Shown piece by piece: positions 26,474-35,880 of a stretch of DNA of 64,000 bases (positions are counted from its first letter, which is position 1; each line of letters opens with the position of its first letter). The notes beneath the pieces were generated by a model, which saw only the letters and a program-made list of their open reading frames with translations, ran no database searches and was not told where the DNA came from. The translations under genes and the position numbers were made by a program. Where the stretch lies: NCBI RefSeq assembly GCF_003264855.1, contig NZ_NFZS01000001.1:1736001-1800000 (forward strand), given 5' to 3'. Source of the DNA: Dyella jiangningensis (lineage in GTDB: Bacteria > Pseudomonadota > Gammaproteobacteria > Xanthomonadales > Rhodanobacteraceae).

Positions 26474-26557
26474 TTGTAGGAGCGCACCCAGTGCGCGACC
26501 GCGGCGTTTGGCGTTTCCGCTCCGTAGGCTTTTCGCGCACTGGGTGCGCTCCTACAA
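26474..26557. repeat. REP-like palindrome after the DeoR operon
   Basis: Arms of 25 bp are perfectly complementary (TTGTAGGAGCGCACCCAGTG... at 26474-26498 against 26533-26557), with a 34-base middle. The same element occurs at 51104, 52261, 57373 and 62773, and as half copies at 30148 and 62161. Confidence 0.92.
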
Positions 26558-26577
26558 AAGGGGATCGCAAGATCGGC

Positions 26578-26614
26578 CCCTCACCCCAGCCCTCTCCCCG
26601 GAGGGGAGAGGGAG
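26578..26614. repeat. CCCTCACCCC-type hairpin repeat
   Basis: CCCCTCACCCCAG followed by CCCTCTCCCC and, two bases later, GGGGAGAGGG. It is 10 bases beyond the stop of the minus-strand DUF2147 gene, between convergent genes. Confidence 0.75.
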
Positions 26615-26624
26615 TCAAAGCGGG

Positions 26625-27071
26625 TTACTCCTGCCGCTGCCACTCCTGGCTGCGGCCCAGCAGCGAGAAGCCGATATAGCCGCGCACGGTGAGCTTGCTG
26701 CCGTCGGCGCTGGGCTGCAGCTTCACCTTGTAGACCTTGCCGGTCTTGGGGTCGAGGATCTTGCCGCCGTCCCACACGTCGCCGTCCTTATGGACGCCCC
26801 ACATGATGTTCATGCCTTCGATCGGCTTGTCCTTGCGCTCGCCATCGCAGTTCTTGCAGATGGGGTGCGGGCCGTCGTCGGACTGCAGCACTTCCACCAC
26901 GGTCGCCTTGAGCTCGCCGGCGTCGTCCGTGATTTTCACGATGGACTTGGGCTTGCCGGTCTCATCGTCGATGGTCTTCCAGGTACCGACCGGGGTCGAC
27001 TCGGCCGCAAACACCGACCCGGCGCCTAACAGCAAGGCGGCAACGACGGCAGCGCGAAGCAATGACTTCAT
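26625..27071 (-). CDS. Secreted DUF2147-family protein
   Basis: 148 residues from ATG 27071, with GGAGG seven bases upstream. A signal peptide (MKSLLRAAVVAALLLGAGSV, then FAAES) is followed by the DUF2147 core: GTWKTIDDETGKPKSIVKI near the mature N-terminus, a CKNC pair (PICKNCDGERKD), and GGKILDPKTGKVYKVKL with a final LGRSQEW. Known DUF2147 proteins are periplasmic or outer-membrane-associated, and their function is unknown. It is divergent from mrp. Confidence 0.88.
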   Translation of the reverse strand: MKSLLRAAVVAALLLGAGSVFAAESTPVGTWKTIDDETGKPKSIVKITDDAGELKATVVEVLQSDDGPHPICKNCDGERKDKPIEGMNIMWGVHKDGDVWDGGKILDPKTGKVYKVKLQPSADGSKLTVRGYIGFSLLGRSQEWQRQE

Positions 27072-27218
27072 GGGTGATCCTCCCGTACGAAAGCGTATGT
27101 TTGGAGCCTGACCGAGGTCAGGCGGGAGCGTCAAGTTGCATTGCGAAAGCGTCGCGGCCGGCCGGGCAGGGGCCGCGGCTGGCATAATGGGCAATCCCCA
27201 TGACAGTCCACGATTGAT

Positions 27219-28303
<1,085 letters not shown>

Positions 28304-28307
<4 letters not shown>

Positions 28308-28873
28308 GCCCGGATGCCGGACGGGAGACCCCGTTGCGTGTGCTGTGCCTGTCCGGCAGCCTGCGTCGCCGCTCCGGCAACACGGCGTTGCTGCATGCCG
28401 CAGCGCGACTCGCGCCTGCGGGACTTCACCTGAGCGTCTACGACGGACTGGCGAGCCTGCCGCTGTTCAACCCCGACGATGAAATGGAGGCGCTGCCAGC
28501 CGGCGCCGCCGCCCTGCGACAGCTCGTCGGCGACAGCGATGCCCTGCTGATCGCCTGCCCGGAATACGCTCACGGCGTCCCCGGTCCCTTCAAGAACCTG
28601 CTGGACTGGCTGGTAGGCAGCCTGGAGTTTCCAGGCAAGCCGGTGGTGCTCTGGAACGCCTCGGCGCGCGGTTCGCACCATGCGCAGGACGCCCTGCGTG
28701 AAATCCTGCGCACCATGTCCGCCCGCCTGCTGGCGTCGCCATCGGTGACGATTCCCTTGCCGGGCGCGGGCTGCGAGGAGGGCGACGTGCTCGCCGACCC
28801 GTCGCAGGTCGCGCTGGTACGCGGTTCCCTCGACGCGCTGGCCTGCGAACTGGCGCGGGCGACTGGCGGGTGA
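28304..28873 (+). CDS. NAD(P)H-dependent FMN reductase family flavoprotein
   Basis: A 189-residue flavodoxin-like reductase. It has the N-terminal FMN phosphate loop [16 protein letters not shown] (about residues 16-31), the family motif [19 protein letters not shown] near residue 86, and [12 protein letters not shown] further on. The start is a GTG that shares 4 bp with the mrp stop (GTGA). It probably reduces quinones, chromate or azo compounds, or supplies reduced FMN; the true substrate cannot be read. The link with mrp may be no more than cotranscription. Confidence 0.88.
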
Positions 28874-28943
28874 ACCCGGGTTTCCGCTATTTTCCCGGTC
28901 TTTGCGCCCGATGGCGCGACCGACAACCCCTTCGGGAGTCCGA

Positions 28944-29510
28944 GTGAGCATCAAATCCGACAAGTGGATCCGCCGCATGGCCGAACAGCACGGCATGATC
29001 GAGCCGTTCGAGCCGGGCCAGATCAAGACGCGCGACAACGCCAGGCTGGTGTCGTACGGCACGTCGAGCTACGGCTACGACGTGCGCTGCGCACGCGAGT
29101 TCAAGATCTTCACCAACATCAACTCGACCATTGTCGATCCGAAGGCGTTCGATCCGACCAGCTTCGTCGATGTCGAAGCGGACGTGTGCATCATCCCGCC
29201 CAATTCCTTTGCGCTGGCGCGCACGGTCGAGTACTTCCGCATTCCGCGCAACGTGCTGACCATCTGCCTGGGCAAGAGCACCTACGCGCGCTGCGGCATC
29301 ATCGTCAACGTGACCCCGCTCGAGCCCGAGTGGGAAGGCCACGTGACGCTGGAGTTCTCCAACACCACGCCGCTGCCCGCCAAGATCTACGCCAACGAGG
29401 GTGTCGCACAGATGCTGTTCCTCGAATCCGATGAGGAATGCGAGACCAGCTACAAGGACCGCGGCGGCAAGTACCAGGGCCAGCAGGGCGTGACCCTGCC
29501 GCGCACCTGA
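28944..29510 (+). CDS. dcd: dCTP deaminase
   Basis: It converts dCTP to dUTP for dTMP synthesis. Starting at GTG 28944 (GGGAG six or seven bases upstream) gives [20 protein letters not shown] and 188 residues, the family length. The upstream ATG at 28902 is rejected. It has the conserved [23 protein letters not shown] and [18 protein letters not shown], with catalytic Glu137, and the C-terminal YQGQ...VTLPRT that closes the active site in the trimer. Confidence 0.96.
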   Translation: MSIKSDKWIRRMAEQHGMIEPFEPGQIKTRDNARLVSYGTSSYGYDVRCAREFKIFTNINSTIVDPKAFDPTSFVDVEADVCIIPPNSFALARTVEYFRIPRNVLTICLGKSTYARCGIIVNVTPLEPEWEGHVTLEFSNTTPLPAKIYANEGVAQMLFLESDEECETSYKDRGGKYQGQQGVTLPRT

Positions 29511-29617
29511 GACGGGCCCGAGGCGCACCTGAACGGCTGCCGGGCCAGTCCGGTGCGGCGGCCCGGTGCGGCGCTACACTTTCGACGTTCACACCGATGC
29601 ATTGCAGGAGATTCCGC

Positions 29618-30076
29618 ATGACCCGTTTTCCCACGCTGCTGACCCGCGCGGCCGCAGCCATCCTGCTGGGCAGCATGCTGGTGCTGGCCGGCTGCCATCG
29701 TGGCGGCACCAAGGACGAAGTGCGTACGGCGGACATGAAGAGCCAGTTCGACGCAACGATCCAGGCCTATAAGAACGGCCAGTTCATCGTGGACGGCGCC
29801 GTGCTGTCGGCGCTGGATACCGGCAGCCATTTCGCCTACCTCAAGGACCAGGGCAAGCTGCCCAAGACGGTGCTGGTCGAACCCAGCGACGACTCCAAGG
29901 TCCGCAAGCAGCACCTGCAGTACATGGCGCGCCTGCAGCTCGACTATGGTTTCACCGTGTACTACGACGATGGTGGCACGCTGAAGAAGATCAGCGTGGT
30001 CGACACCAAGGCACGCGACCTCGAAGACTACAAGGCACCGGTGAAGGCCGCGGAACCGCCGCCGCAGCAGCATTGA
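29618..30076 (+). CDS. Putative lipoprotein of unknown function
   Basis: 152 residues from ATG 29618 (GCAGGAG upstream). It has a lipoprotein signal (LLGSMLVLAGC, lipid on Cys after LAG), then a mixed domain: SQFDATIQAYKNGQFIVDGA, SHFAYLKDQGKLPKTVLVEP and LQLDYGFTVYYDDGGTLKKI. It ends in a Pro-rich tail. I do not recognise a family. A TACACT at 29575-29580 could be its -10. A strong terminator follows, so it is probably its own transcription unit or the end of the mrp-dcd run. Confidence 0.7.
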   Translation: MTRFPTLLTRAAAAILLGSMLVLAGCHRGGTKDEVRTADMKSQFDATIQAYKNGQFIVDGAVLSALDTGSHFAYLKDQGKLPKTVLVEPSDDSKVRKQHLQYMARLQLDYGFTVYYDDGGTLKKISVVDTKARDLEDYKAPVKAAEPPPQQH

Positions 30077-30094
30077 TCCAGTGGTCGGTTGAAG

Positions 30095-30128
30095 AAAAAA
30101 GAGCCCGCGACGTTTCGCGGGCTTTTTT
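30095..30128 (+). terminator. Rho-independent terminator (bidirectional)
   Basis: AAAAAAGAGCCCGCG, a 6-base loop, then CGCGGGCTTTTTT. The A-run before and T-run after make it usable from both strands, so it can also stop the HIT gene arriving from the right. Confidence 0.93.
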
Positions 30129-30147
30129 GTGGGGTGTCGCGAAGGGC

Positions 30148-30174
30148 GGTCGCGCACTGGGTGAGCTCCTACAG
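30148..30174. repeat. Half copy of the REP-like palindrome (degenerate)
   Basis: GGTCGCGCACTGGGTGAGCT then CCTACAG: one arm only, with a single change (GTGAGC instead of GTGCGC). It lies between convergent genes. Confidence 0.7.
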
Positions 30175-30211
30175 AAGCGCGGGATTGCCTGCCCTTTTGC
30201 GCGACTAACGC

Positions 30212-30622
30212 TCAGCGCGCCAACGCCGCGCGCAGCTTTTCCGTCACCGCTGCCAGCGCATTTTGCTCGTACGGCTCCGCTCGTCCGCTGCCCCATACCG
30301 GTCCCGGCCATGCGGCATCGCCTTCGCGGCGGCCGACGACATGCACATGCAGCTGCCGCACGACGTTGCCGAGCGCACCGAGGTTGAGCTTGTCGAAGGG
30401 CGACAGCGTGCGCAGCGCCTGCGCGGCGAGATTCACTTCCTGCCACAACGCGACCTGTGCCGCGGGAGGAAGATCGCAGATTTCGACAAGGCCGCTCTGG
30501 CGAGGCACGAGCACCAGCCAGGGAAAGCGTGCGTCGTTCATCAGCAGCACGTCGCACAGGGCGAGCGATGCGACGGGCCGCGTGTCGTTGGCCAGGCGCG
30601 GATCCAGCGCGAATTCGCTCAT
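30212..30622 (-). CDS. HIT-family (histidine-triad) nucleotide-binding protein
   Basis: 136 residues. The core motif is RQLHVHVVGRR (H92, H94). Compared with the canonical H-x-H-x-H-x-x triad, the first His is Gln here (Q-L-H-V-H-V-V), a variation seen in some proteobacterial HIT proteins. The N-terminus includes LVLVPRQSGLVEICDLP. HIT proteins hydrolyse or transfer nucleotide phosphates; no specific substrate can be assigned. The start overlaps the stop of the upstream dienelactone-hydrolase-like gene by 4 bp. Confidence 0.85.
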   Translation of the reverse strand: MSEFALDPRLANDTRPVASLALCDVLLMNDARFPWLVLVPRQSGLVEICDLPPAAQVALWQEVNLAAQALRTLSPFDKLNLGALGNVVRQLHVHVVGRREGDAAWPGPVWGSGRAEPYEQNALAAVTEKLRAALAR

Positions 30623-31290
30623 GCGCCTTGCGCCAGATGCTTGTCGAAGAAGCCGAGCGTGCGCGCATAGGCCAGCTTTGCGCTGGCTTCGTCGTATTGC
30701 GGTCCCACGTTGCGATTGAAGGCGTGGTCGGCGGGGTAGGTGAATACTTCCATCTGCGGAAGCATGTCGCGGTGCTTCTGCACCATCTCCGCCGGAATGC
30801 TCTTGTCCTTCTCGCCGAAGTGGAACATCACCGGCGCCCTGGGCTTTTCGCCGAGGAACGGCACATTGCGCGCGCCGTAGTAGCTCACCGATGGCAGACC
30901 CAGGCGCATGGCCGCGAGCATCGCCACCGTGCCGCCCCAGCAGTAGCCGACCGTGCCGATGCGTCCTGCGGATGAGATGGCTTCGGCGGCGCTTGCAACG
31001 TCTTCCACGGCGCGGTCCAGGCCGAGTTCGGTCACCAGCGCCTTGCCGCGCGCATAGCCTTCCTCGCTGTAGCCCAGTTCCACGCCGCTCTCCAGGTGAT
31101 CGAAGAAGCAGGGCGCGATGGCCGTATAGCCTTCCTGGGCGAACCTATCGGCCACGTGGCGGATGTGTTCGTTGACGCCGAAGATCTCCTGGATCACCAC
31201 GATGCCGCCCTTGGACTTGCCCGGCGGTTTGGCGAGGTAGGCGCCGATGCACTGCATGCGGGTGGTGTTGAGGTTGATGTTCTGGCCCAT
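30619..31290 (-). CDS. Dienelactone hydrolase family protein (alpha/beta hydrolase)
   Basis: A 223-residue cytosolic hydrolase starting at [10 protein letters not shown] (ATG 31290; GGGAG seven bases upstream). The catalytic triad is readable: Cys117 in GYCWGG, Asp162 in GEKDKSIP and His189 in YPADHAFN. It is the usual Cys-type triad of the dienelactone hydrolase family. No ring-cleavage genes are nearby, so a role in aromatic degradation is not supported; a general carboxylesterase is more likely. Coupled to the HIT gene. Confidence 0.9.
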   Translation of the reverse strand: MGQNINLNTTRMQCIGAYLAKPPGKSKGGIVVIQEIFGVNEHIRHVADRFAQEGYTAIAPCFFDHLESGVELGYSEEGYARGKALVTELGLDRAVEDVASAAEAISSAGRIGTVGYCWGGTVAMLAAMRLGLPSVSYYGARNVPFLGEKPRAPVMFHFGEKDKSIPAEMVQKHRDMLPQMEVFTYPADHAFNRNVGPQYDEASAKLAYARTLGFFDKHLAQGA

Positions 31291-31354
31291 GGCGACGCTC
31301 CCTCGATGGCAAGGCAGGCATTGTAGTCGTTCATGGAAACGCACCGACCTGGGC

Positions 31355-31360
31355 TATAAT
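31355..31360 (+). promoter_or_regulatory. Perfect -10 element (TATAAT) of rimO
   Basis: TATAAT within GGGCTATAATGG, 34 bases before the rimO ATG. No good -35 lies 16-18 bases upstream (TTCATG at 31330 is a 19-base option). Confidence 0.6.
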
Positions 31361-31394
31361 GGTCCGTTTTCCGCATAGTTACGGTTGCTCTTCC

Positions 31395-32714
31395 ATGTCG
31401 CAGGCCTCGCCCAAAGTCGGTTTCGTCAGCCTCGGTTGCCCCAAGGCGCTGGTCGATTCCGAACGTATCCTCACCCAGCTGAAGGTCGAGGGTTACGAGA
31501 TCGTGCCCAGCTACGGCGCGGCCGACGCCGTGGTCGTCAACACCTGCGGCTTCATCGATGCGGCCGTGCAGGAATCGCTGGATGCGATCGGCGAAGCGCT
31601 GCACGAGAACGGCAAGGTGATCGTCACCGGCTGCCTGGGCAAGCGCTCGGAGCTGATCCGCGAGGCGTATCCCGATGTGCTCGCGATCACCGGTCCGCAG
31701 GACTACGCCAGCGTGATGACCGCCGTGCATTCGGCGCTGCCACCGCAGCGCAATCCGCTGCTGGACATCATCCCGGACACCGGCATCAAGCTGACGCCGA
31801 AGCATTACGCGTATCTCAAGATTTCCGAAGGCTGCAACCACCGCTGCAGCTTCTGCATCATCCCGTCGATGCGCGGCGACCTCGTCTCGCGTCCGGTCGA
31901 TGAAGTGCTGGTGGAAGCCGAGCGCCTGGTGAAGGGCGGCGTAAAGGAACTGCTGGTGATCTCGCAGGACACCAGCGCCTACGGCGTGGATGTGAAGTAC
32001 GCCGAGCGCCAGTGGCGCGAGAAGAGCTACCGCACGCGCATGACCGAGCTGTGCGAAGGCCTCTCCGAACTCGGCGTGTGGACGCGCCTGCATTACGTCT
32101 ACCCGTATCCGCACGTGGACGAAGTGATGCCATTGATGGCGGAGGGCAAGATCCTTCCGTACCTCGACATCCCGTTCCAGCACGCCAGCCCGCGCATCCT
32201 CAAGCTGATGAAGCGCCCCGGCAACATCGACAAGACGCTGGAGCGCATCCGCAACTGGCGCAAGGTGGTGCCCGACCTCACCATCCGCAGCACCTTCATC
32301 GTCGGCTTCCCCGGCGAGACGGATGCGGAGTTCGAAGAGCTGCTCGATTTCCTGCGCGAGGCGGAGCTCGATCGCGTCGGTGCGTTCGCCTACTCGCCGG
32401 TGGACGGCGCCAAGGCCAACGAGCTGCCGGGTGCGGTGTCCGAAGAGCTGAAGGAAGATCGCCTCGAACAGTTCATGGCCGTGCAGGCGGAAATCTCCGC
32501 CGCCAAGCTGCAGCGCAAGATCGGCCGCACGCTGAAGGTGCTGGTCGATGAGGCGGGCGCGAACGGTGCCGTTGCGCGTTCCGCGTCCGATGCGCCGGAA
32601 ATCGATGGCGTCGTGCATATCGCCAACGGGCAGCTGCTGAAGCCGGGCCAGTTCGTCGATGTCGTGGTGGAGGACGCCGACGAACACGATCTGCACGCTC
32701 GTCTCGCGGGCTGA
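31395..32714 (+). CDS. rimO: Ribosomal protein S12 (uS12) methylthiotransferase RimO
   Basis: A radical-SAM enzyme that methylthiolates an aspartate of uS12. It has 439 residues from ATG 31395. The auxiliary-cluster cysteines are C15 ([13 protein letters not shown]), C51 (NTCGF) and C80 (VTGCLGKR). The radical-SAM motif CNHRCSFC is at C147, C151 and C154, followed by [12 protein letters not shown], the RimO-type signature. A C-terminal TRAM domain carries the [11 protein letters not shown] text. A perfect TATAAT precedes the start. Confidence 0.97.
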   Translation: MSQASPKVGFVSLGCPKALVDSERILTQLKVEGYEIVPSYGAADAVVVNTCGFIDAAVQESLDAIGEALHENGKVIVTGCLGKRSELIREAYPDVLAITGPQDYASVMTAVHSALPPQRNPLLDIIPDTGIKLTPKHYAYLKISEGCNHRCSFCIIPSMRGDLVSRPVDEVLVEAERLVKGGVKELLVISQDTSAYGVDVKYAERQWREKSYRTRMTELCEGLSELGVWTRLHYVYPYPHVDEVMPLMAEGKILPYLDIPFQHASPRILKLMKRPGNIDKTLERIRNWRKVVPDLTIRSTFIVGFPGETDAEFEELLDFLREAELDRVGAFAYSPVDGAKANELPGAVSEELKEDRLEQFMAVQAEISAAKLQRKIGRTLKVLVDEAGANGAVARSASDAPEIDGVVHIANGQLLKPGQFVDVVVEDADEHDLHARLAG

Positions 32715-32732
32715 TCGCGGCGGGGTGGCGCC

Positions 32733-33536
32733 ATGCGTTATCTGGCGCCCGCCCGCGGCACGATCGTTCCCGAGGTATTCCTTCGCCCGCCGTTGAGCGA
32801 ATGGCAGGCGCATGCATCGTGGTTGCGCGGAGACGCGTGGCCGGGCATCGATGCCTTGAATGCGGCGCGACCAGCGACGATGCGCGAGCGTTTCGTCGCG
32901 CAGACGCCGGCCTTGCTCCATGACGGCCTGCACTACGAACAGCGCATCGCCGAACACGGCGACATCGCCACGCGTGATGCCAACTGGCACGACCTGTTCA
33001 ATGCGATGGTCTGGTTGCGCTACCCGGACATCAAGCGTGCGCTCAACCTGCAGCAGGTGATCGACATCGGGCGCATGGGCAGCAAGCAGCGTTCGCGCGC
33101 GCAATATGCGATGACGCATTTCGACGAGGCGGGCGTCATCGTCGCGTTGCGCGACCATCGCCTGCTGGATGCATGGGACGCGCACGACTGGCACGAATTG
33201 TTCTGGCGTGAGCGTTCGGCCTGGCAGGATGGCCGCATCACCATCGATCTCTTCGGCCATGCCTTGCTGGAGCACGCGCTGACGCCCGGCAAGCTGTTGG
33301 TGGGCAAGGCACTCGTGTTCTTCGCGGACGACATGCAGGACAGCGCTGTCAGCGCATGTGCGGAAGGCGTTAGGCACGGCCGGTTATTGCGCGATCCACT
33401 CGACCTGAGGCCGCTGCCGCTATCGGGTATCCCTGGCTGGCGCCCGGAAAACGGCCAGGAGAACTTCCATCGAAATGCGCCCTGCTATCAGCCGCGCCGC
33501 GAAGGGCGGCGCTATCCCATGCCCCTGGCGATCTGA
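32733..33536 (+). CDS. DUF3025-family protein
   Basis: 267 residues. It begins MRYLAPARGTIVPEVFLRPP and has the DUF3025 core: ANWHDLFNAMVWLRYPDIKR near residue 85, then MTHFDEAGVIVA, WHELFWRER and FGHALLEHALTPGKLLVGKA. The His/Asp pattern is consistent with a hydrolase but none has been demonstrated to my knowledge. It lies 18 bases after rimO and may be cotranscribed. A 7-bp inverted repeat follows at 33565-33583. Confidence 0.88.
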   Translation: MRYLAPARGTIVPEVFLRPPLSEWQAHASWLRGDAWPGIDALNAARPATMRERFVAQTPALLHDGLHYEQRIAEHGDIATRDANWHDLFNAMVWLRYPDIKRALNLQQVIDIGRMGSKQRSRAQYAMTHFDEAGVIVALRDHRLLDAWDAHDWHELFWRERSAWQDGRITIDLFGHALLEHALTPGKLLVGKALVFFADDMQDSAVSACAEGVRHGRLLRDPLDLRPLPLSGIPGWRPENGQENFHRNAPCYQPRREGRRYPMPLAI

Positions 33537-33564
33537 TCCACGCGTACGCCTTTCCTATTTTCAA

Positions 33565-33583
33565 ATTGCGGTAGTCCCGCAAT
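33565..33583. promoter_or_regulatory. Inverted repeat ahead of the PhnD-like gene
   Basis: ATTGCGG-TAGTC-CCGCAAT, a perfect 7-bp dyad. It could be an operator for the binding-protein gene at 33624 or a weak terminator for the preceding gene; no U-run follows. Confidence 0.4.
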
Positions 33584-33623
33584 CGCGCTAAAAGGCTAGG
33601 TAGCAGGGCGCTGGGAAACGAGC

Positions 33624-34670
33624 ATGGAAAAGGCCGGTCAGACGCGCTTTGGGGAGAGACTGCGGCAGCTGTTTGCCGCCGTCATGCTGCTCTGTCTGGC
33701 GGTTTGCGCCCATCCTTCCCGGGCCGACGATGCGGTCGGGATGAAGCAGCCCGCAGCCGCGATCCATTTCGGCATCCTGCCGATCGGCAGCGCCTCGGAA
33801 TCGCGAGAGCAATGGCAGCCGTTGCTGGACGACCTGGAAAAGAAGCTGGGGCATTCGGTGGATATCGTGTCCGTCAGCAGCTACGCCGGCCTGTCGGGCG
33901 CCATTGCCGACAAACGCGTGGACATCGCCTTCCTGTCGGGACGTCTCGCCACCGAAGCCGTGCAGCGCCAGCACATGCGGGTGGTCGCGCAGTTCGTGCG
34001 CAGCGATGGCGCCAAGGGCAACGTGGCCATGCTGATCGTGCGTGCCGACAGCCCCATCCATGACCTGAAGGACTTGTTCTCCAAGCCCGGTCATTGGCGT
34101 TACGGACGCGGCGAACCGCTGTCGGTGACCGGCTATGTCGCGCCGGAGGCCCAGGTGTTCGCGTCGCGCGGGCTCAATTCGGATACGTTCTTCGCCAGCG
34201 TGCGCGTCGCCAACCACCAGAACAATGCGTTGGCCGTGGCCAATGGCGAAGTCGACGTCGCCACCTGCAACAATCCCGATCTCGACCTGTTCCGCCAGAA
34301 TTTTCCCAACGAGGCATCGCAGATCCGCGTGATCTGGCGATCGAGCCTGATCCCTTCGGGCGTGCTGGTAGTGCGCGAGGGTATGGCCGAACCGTTGCGC
34401 ACGCAGCTGATCGCCTTCATGCGCGACTACGGCCACGCTCCTGGCGCGGCCGGGGAGCGCGAGCGGGCCAACCTCGCGCGCATCCCGGACCTCGCCGGTT
34501 TCGACGCGGCCGACGAAAGCGTGCTGCGGCCCTTCGTCGACATGGAGTTCCAGCTGATCAGGGAGCAGGCGCGACATGGCCGCTGGGTCAGCGAGCAGGC
34601 CCGCAACGCGCGCCTGAAGCAGATCGATGCGGACTACCAGGTGGCGATGCGCCAGCTGCTTCGGCACTGA
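33624..34670 (+). CDS. PhnD-like periplasmic phosphonate/phosphate-type binding protein, orphan
   Basis: 348 residues with a hydrophobic signal segment (FAAVMLLCLAVCAHPSRADD). The mature protein shows the PhnD/TauA-like fold text HFGILPIGSASESREQWQPL near residue 48, VDIVSVSSYAGLSGAIADKR near 80 and VANGEVDVATCNNPD near 205. PhnD proteins feed phosphonate or phosphite ABC importers. Here no permease or ATPase gene is adjacent and I find no Pho-box-like site upstream, so it may serve a distant transporter or act as a sensor input. The start ATG 33624 has no strong ribosome site nearby (GGGAAACGAGC). Confidence 0.82.
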   Translation: MEKAGQTRFGERLRQLFAAVMLLCLAVCAHPSRADDAVGMKQPAAAIHFGILPIGSASESREQWQPLLDDLEKKLGHSVDIVSVSSYAGLSGAIADKRVDIAFLSGRLATEAVQRQHMRVVAQFVRSDGAKGNVAMLIVRADSPIHDLKDLFSKPGHWRYGRGEPLSVTGYVAPEAQVFASRGLNSDTFFASVRVANHQNNALAVANGEVDVATCNNPDLDLFRQNFPNEASQIRVIWRSSLIPSGVLVVREGMAEPLRTQLIAFMRDYGHAPGAAGERERANLARIPDLAGFDAADESVLRPFVDMEFQLIREQARHGRWVSEQARNARLKQIDADYQVAMRQLLRH

Positions 34671-34742
34671 GCGATCGTTCAAGCGCCGGATGCTAGGGTA
34701 GTGTTTTCGCCGGCGTCGCCGGTGGCTTCGACGGAGATCTCC

Positions 34743-35234
34743 ATGCCTGCCTTTAACCGTGTCCTGCAGCTGTGCCGCGTGGGCGTGCTGACCTTGCTGT
34801 TTGCCATCGCGCCGCTGGCGCATGCGCAGCTCGTGCCTTCGGGCTTGCCGGACGCCGACAAGCAGCAGATCAAGAACTACACGCTCAACGACGACGTATT
34901 CAATCGCCTGGCCGCGGCCACGCGCGAGGCGCACGCCGCCGGGATCCCGCCGCAGGCGGCGCCCGATGCCACCAGGGTGCACAGTCTCGACGACCTGGCG
35001 GCGCAGGCGATGGCCAGCGACCAGCGCATCCCCGCGCTGGTGAAGAAGCACGGCTTCACGCCACGCGAGTTCATGGTGGCCAACATCGCGTTGATGAATG
35101 CCGTGATGGCGGTGCAGGCACGCAACGATCCTGCCTTGGCGAACAACCTCAACCAGGTATGGGTCAACCCGGACAACCTGCGCTTCGTCGATTCGCATCG
35201 CGCGCAGATCTCCGCGCTGCTGCAGGGCCAGTGA
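34743..35234 (+). CDS. Secreted hypothetical protein, alpha-helical
   Basis: 163 residues from ATG 34743 (GACGGAGATCTCC upstream). It has a signal peptide ending AHA|QLVPSG and a mature part of about 130 residues that is mostly helical (DDVFNRLAAATREAHAAGIP, DDLAAQAMASDQRIPALVKK). It has no cysteines and I recognise no family. It may be cotranscribed with the PhnD-like gene (72-base gap). Confidence 0.65.
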   Translation: MPAFNRVLQLCRVGVLTLLFAIAPLAHAQLVPSGLPDADKQQIKNYTLNDDVFNRLAAATREAHAAGIPPQAAPDATRVHSLDDLAAQAMASDQRIPALVKKHGFTPREFMVANIALMNAVMAVQARNDPALANNLNQVWVNPDNLRFVDSHRAQISALLQGQ

Positions 35235-35247
35235 GCGTCGTGCTGCC

Positions 35248-35745
35248 TCAGTAGTTCACGGCCACGATCGCGAAGCGCACCTGTCCGCCGGGCAGTTCCG
35301 CCTCGAATTCGTCGTCGAGGCGCTTCTTCAGCACGGCCCGCGCGAGCGGTGAGTCGACGCTGATCCATCCCAGGCGTGCGTCTGTTTCGTCGGGCCCGAC
35401 GATGCGGTAGACGACGCTCTCGCCGGACTCGACGTTCTCCAGCTCGATGGTGGCGCCGAAGAACACCACCTCGCGATCCGCGGGCGCTCCCTCGGCCACT
35501 TTCAGCGAAGGAATGCGCTTGCTCAGGTAACGGACGCGCCGGTCGATCTCGCCGAGCTGCTTCTTGCGATAGGTGTATTCCGCGTTTTCCGAGCGGTCGC
35601 CCTCGGCCGCCGCGGCGGCCAGTGCCTTCACCACTTCCGGTCGCAAGGTGTGCCAGAGATGGTCGAGTTCGGCCTTGAGCTTCTCGAAACCCTCGCGGGT
35701 GATGATGGCGGTGGAATGGGGGGCAGGCGGTCGCCAGCGGCTCAT
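35248..35745 (-). CDS. greB: Transcription elongation factor GreB
   Basis: It rescues backtracked RNA polymerase by stimulating transcript cleavage through the secondary channel. It has 165 residues from ATG 35745 ([20 protein letters not shown]). The N-terminal coiled coil carries the acidic tip D50-R-S-E53-N-A-E in [17 protein letters not shown]. GreB-type (not GreA-type) features are [20 protein letters not shown] and a C-terminal FKBP-like domain with [12 protein letters not shown]. The longer frame to 35838 is rejected because the extra residues show no homology-like features. Confidence 0.93.
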   Translation of the reverse strand: MSRWRPPAPHSTAIITREGFEKLKAELDHLWHTLRPEVVKALAAAAAEGDRSENAEYTYRKKQLGEIDRRVRYLSKRIPSLKVAEGAPADREVVFFGATIELENVESGESVVYRIVGPDETDARLGWISVDSPLARAVLKKRLDDEFEAELPGGQVRFAIVAVNY

Positions 35746-35880
35746 CGTGTTGCATCCGTCGTGCGTGTTCGAAGTCGATTCTATCGGCAGCCGGGTGCAA
35801 GGCGTACCGCGCGCTGGCGAGCCCGGCGCAAGCCGCATGGACGGCGGGTCGTGGCACCGCCGTCCGTCATGAGGGCAGCG

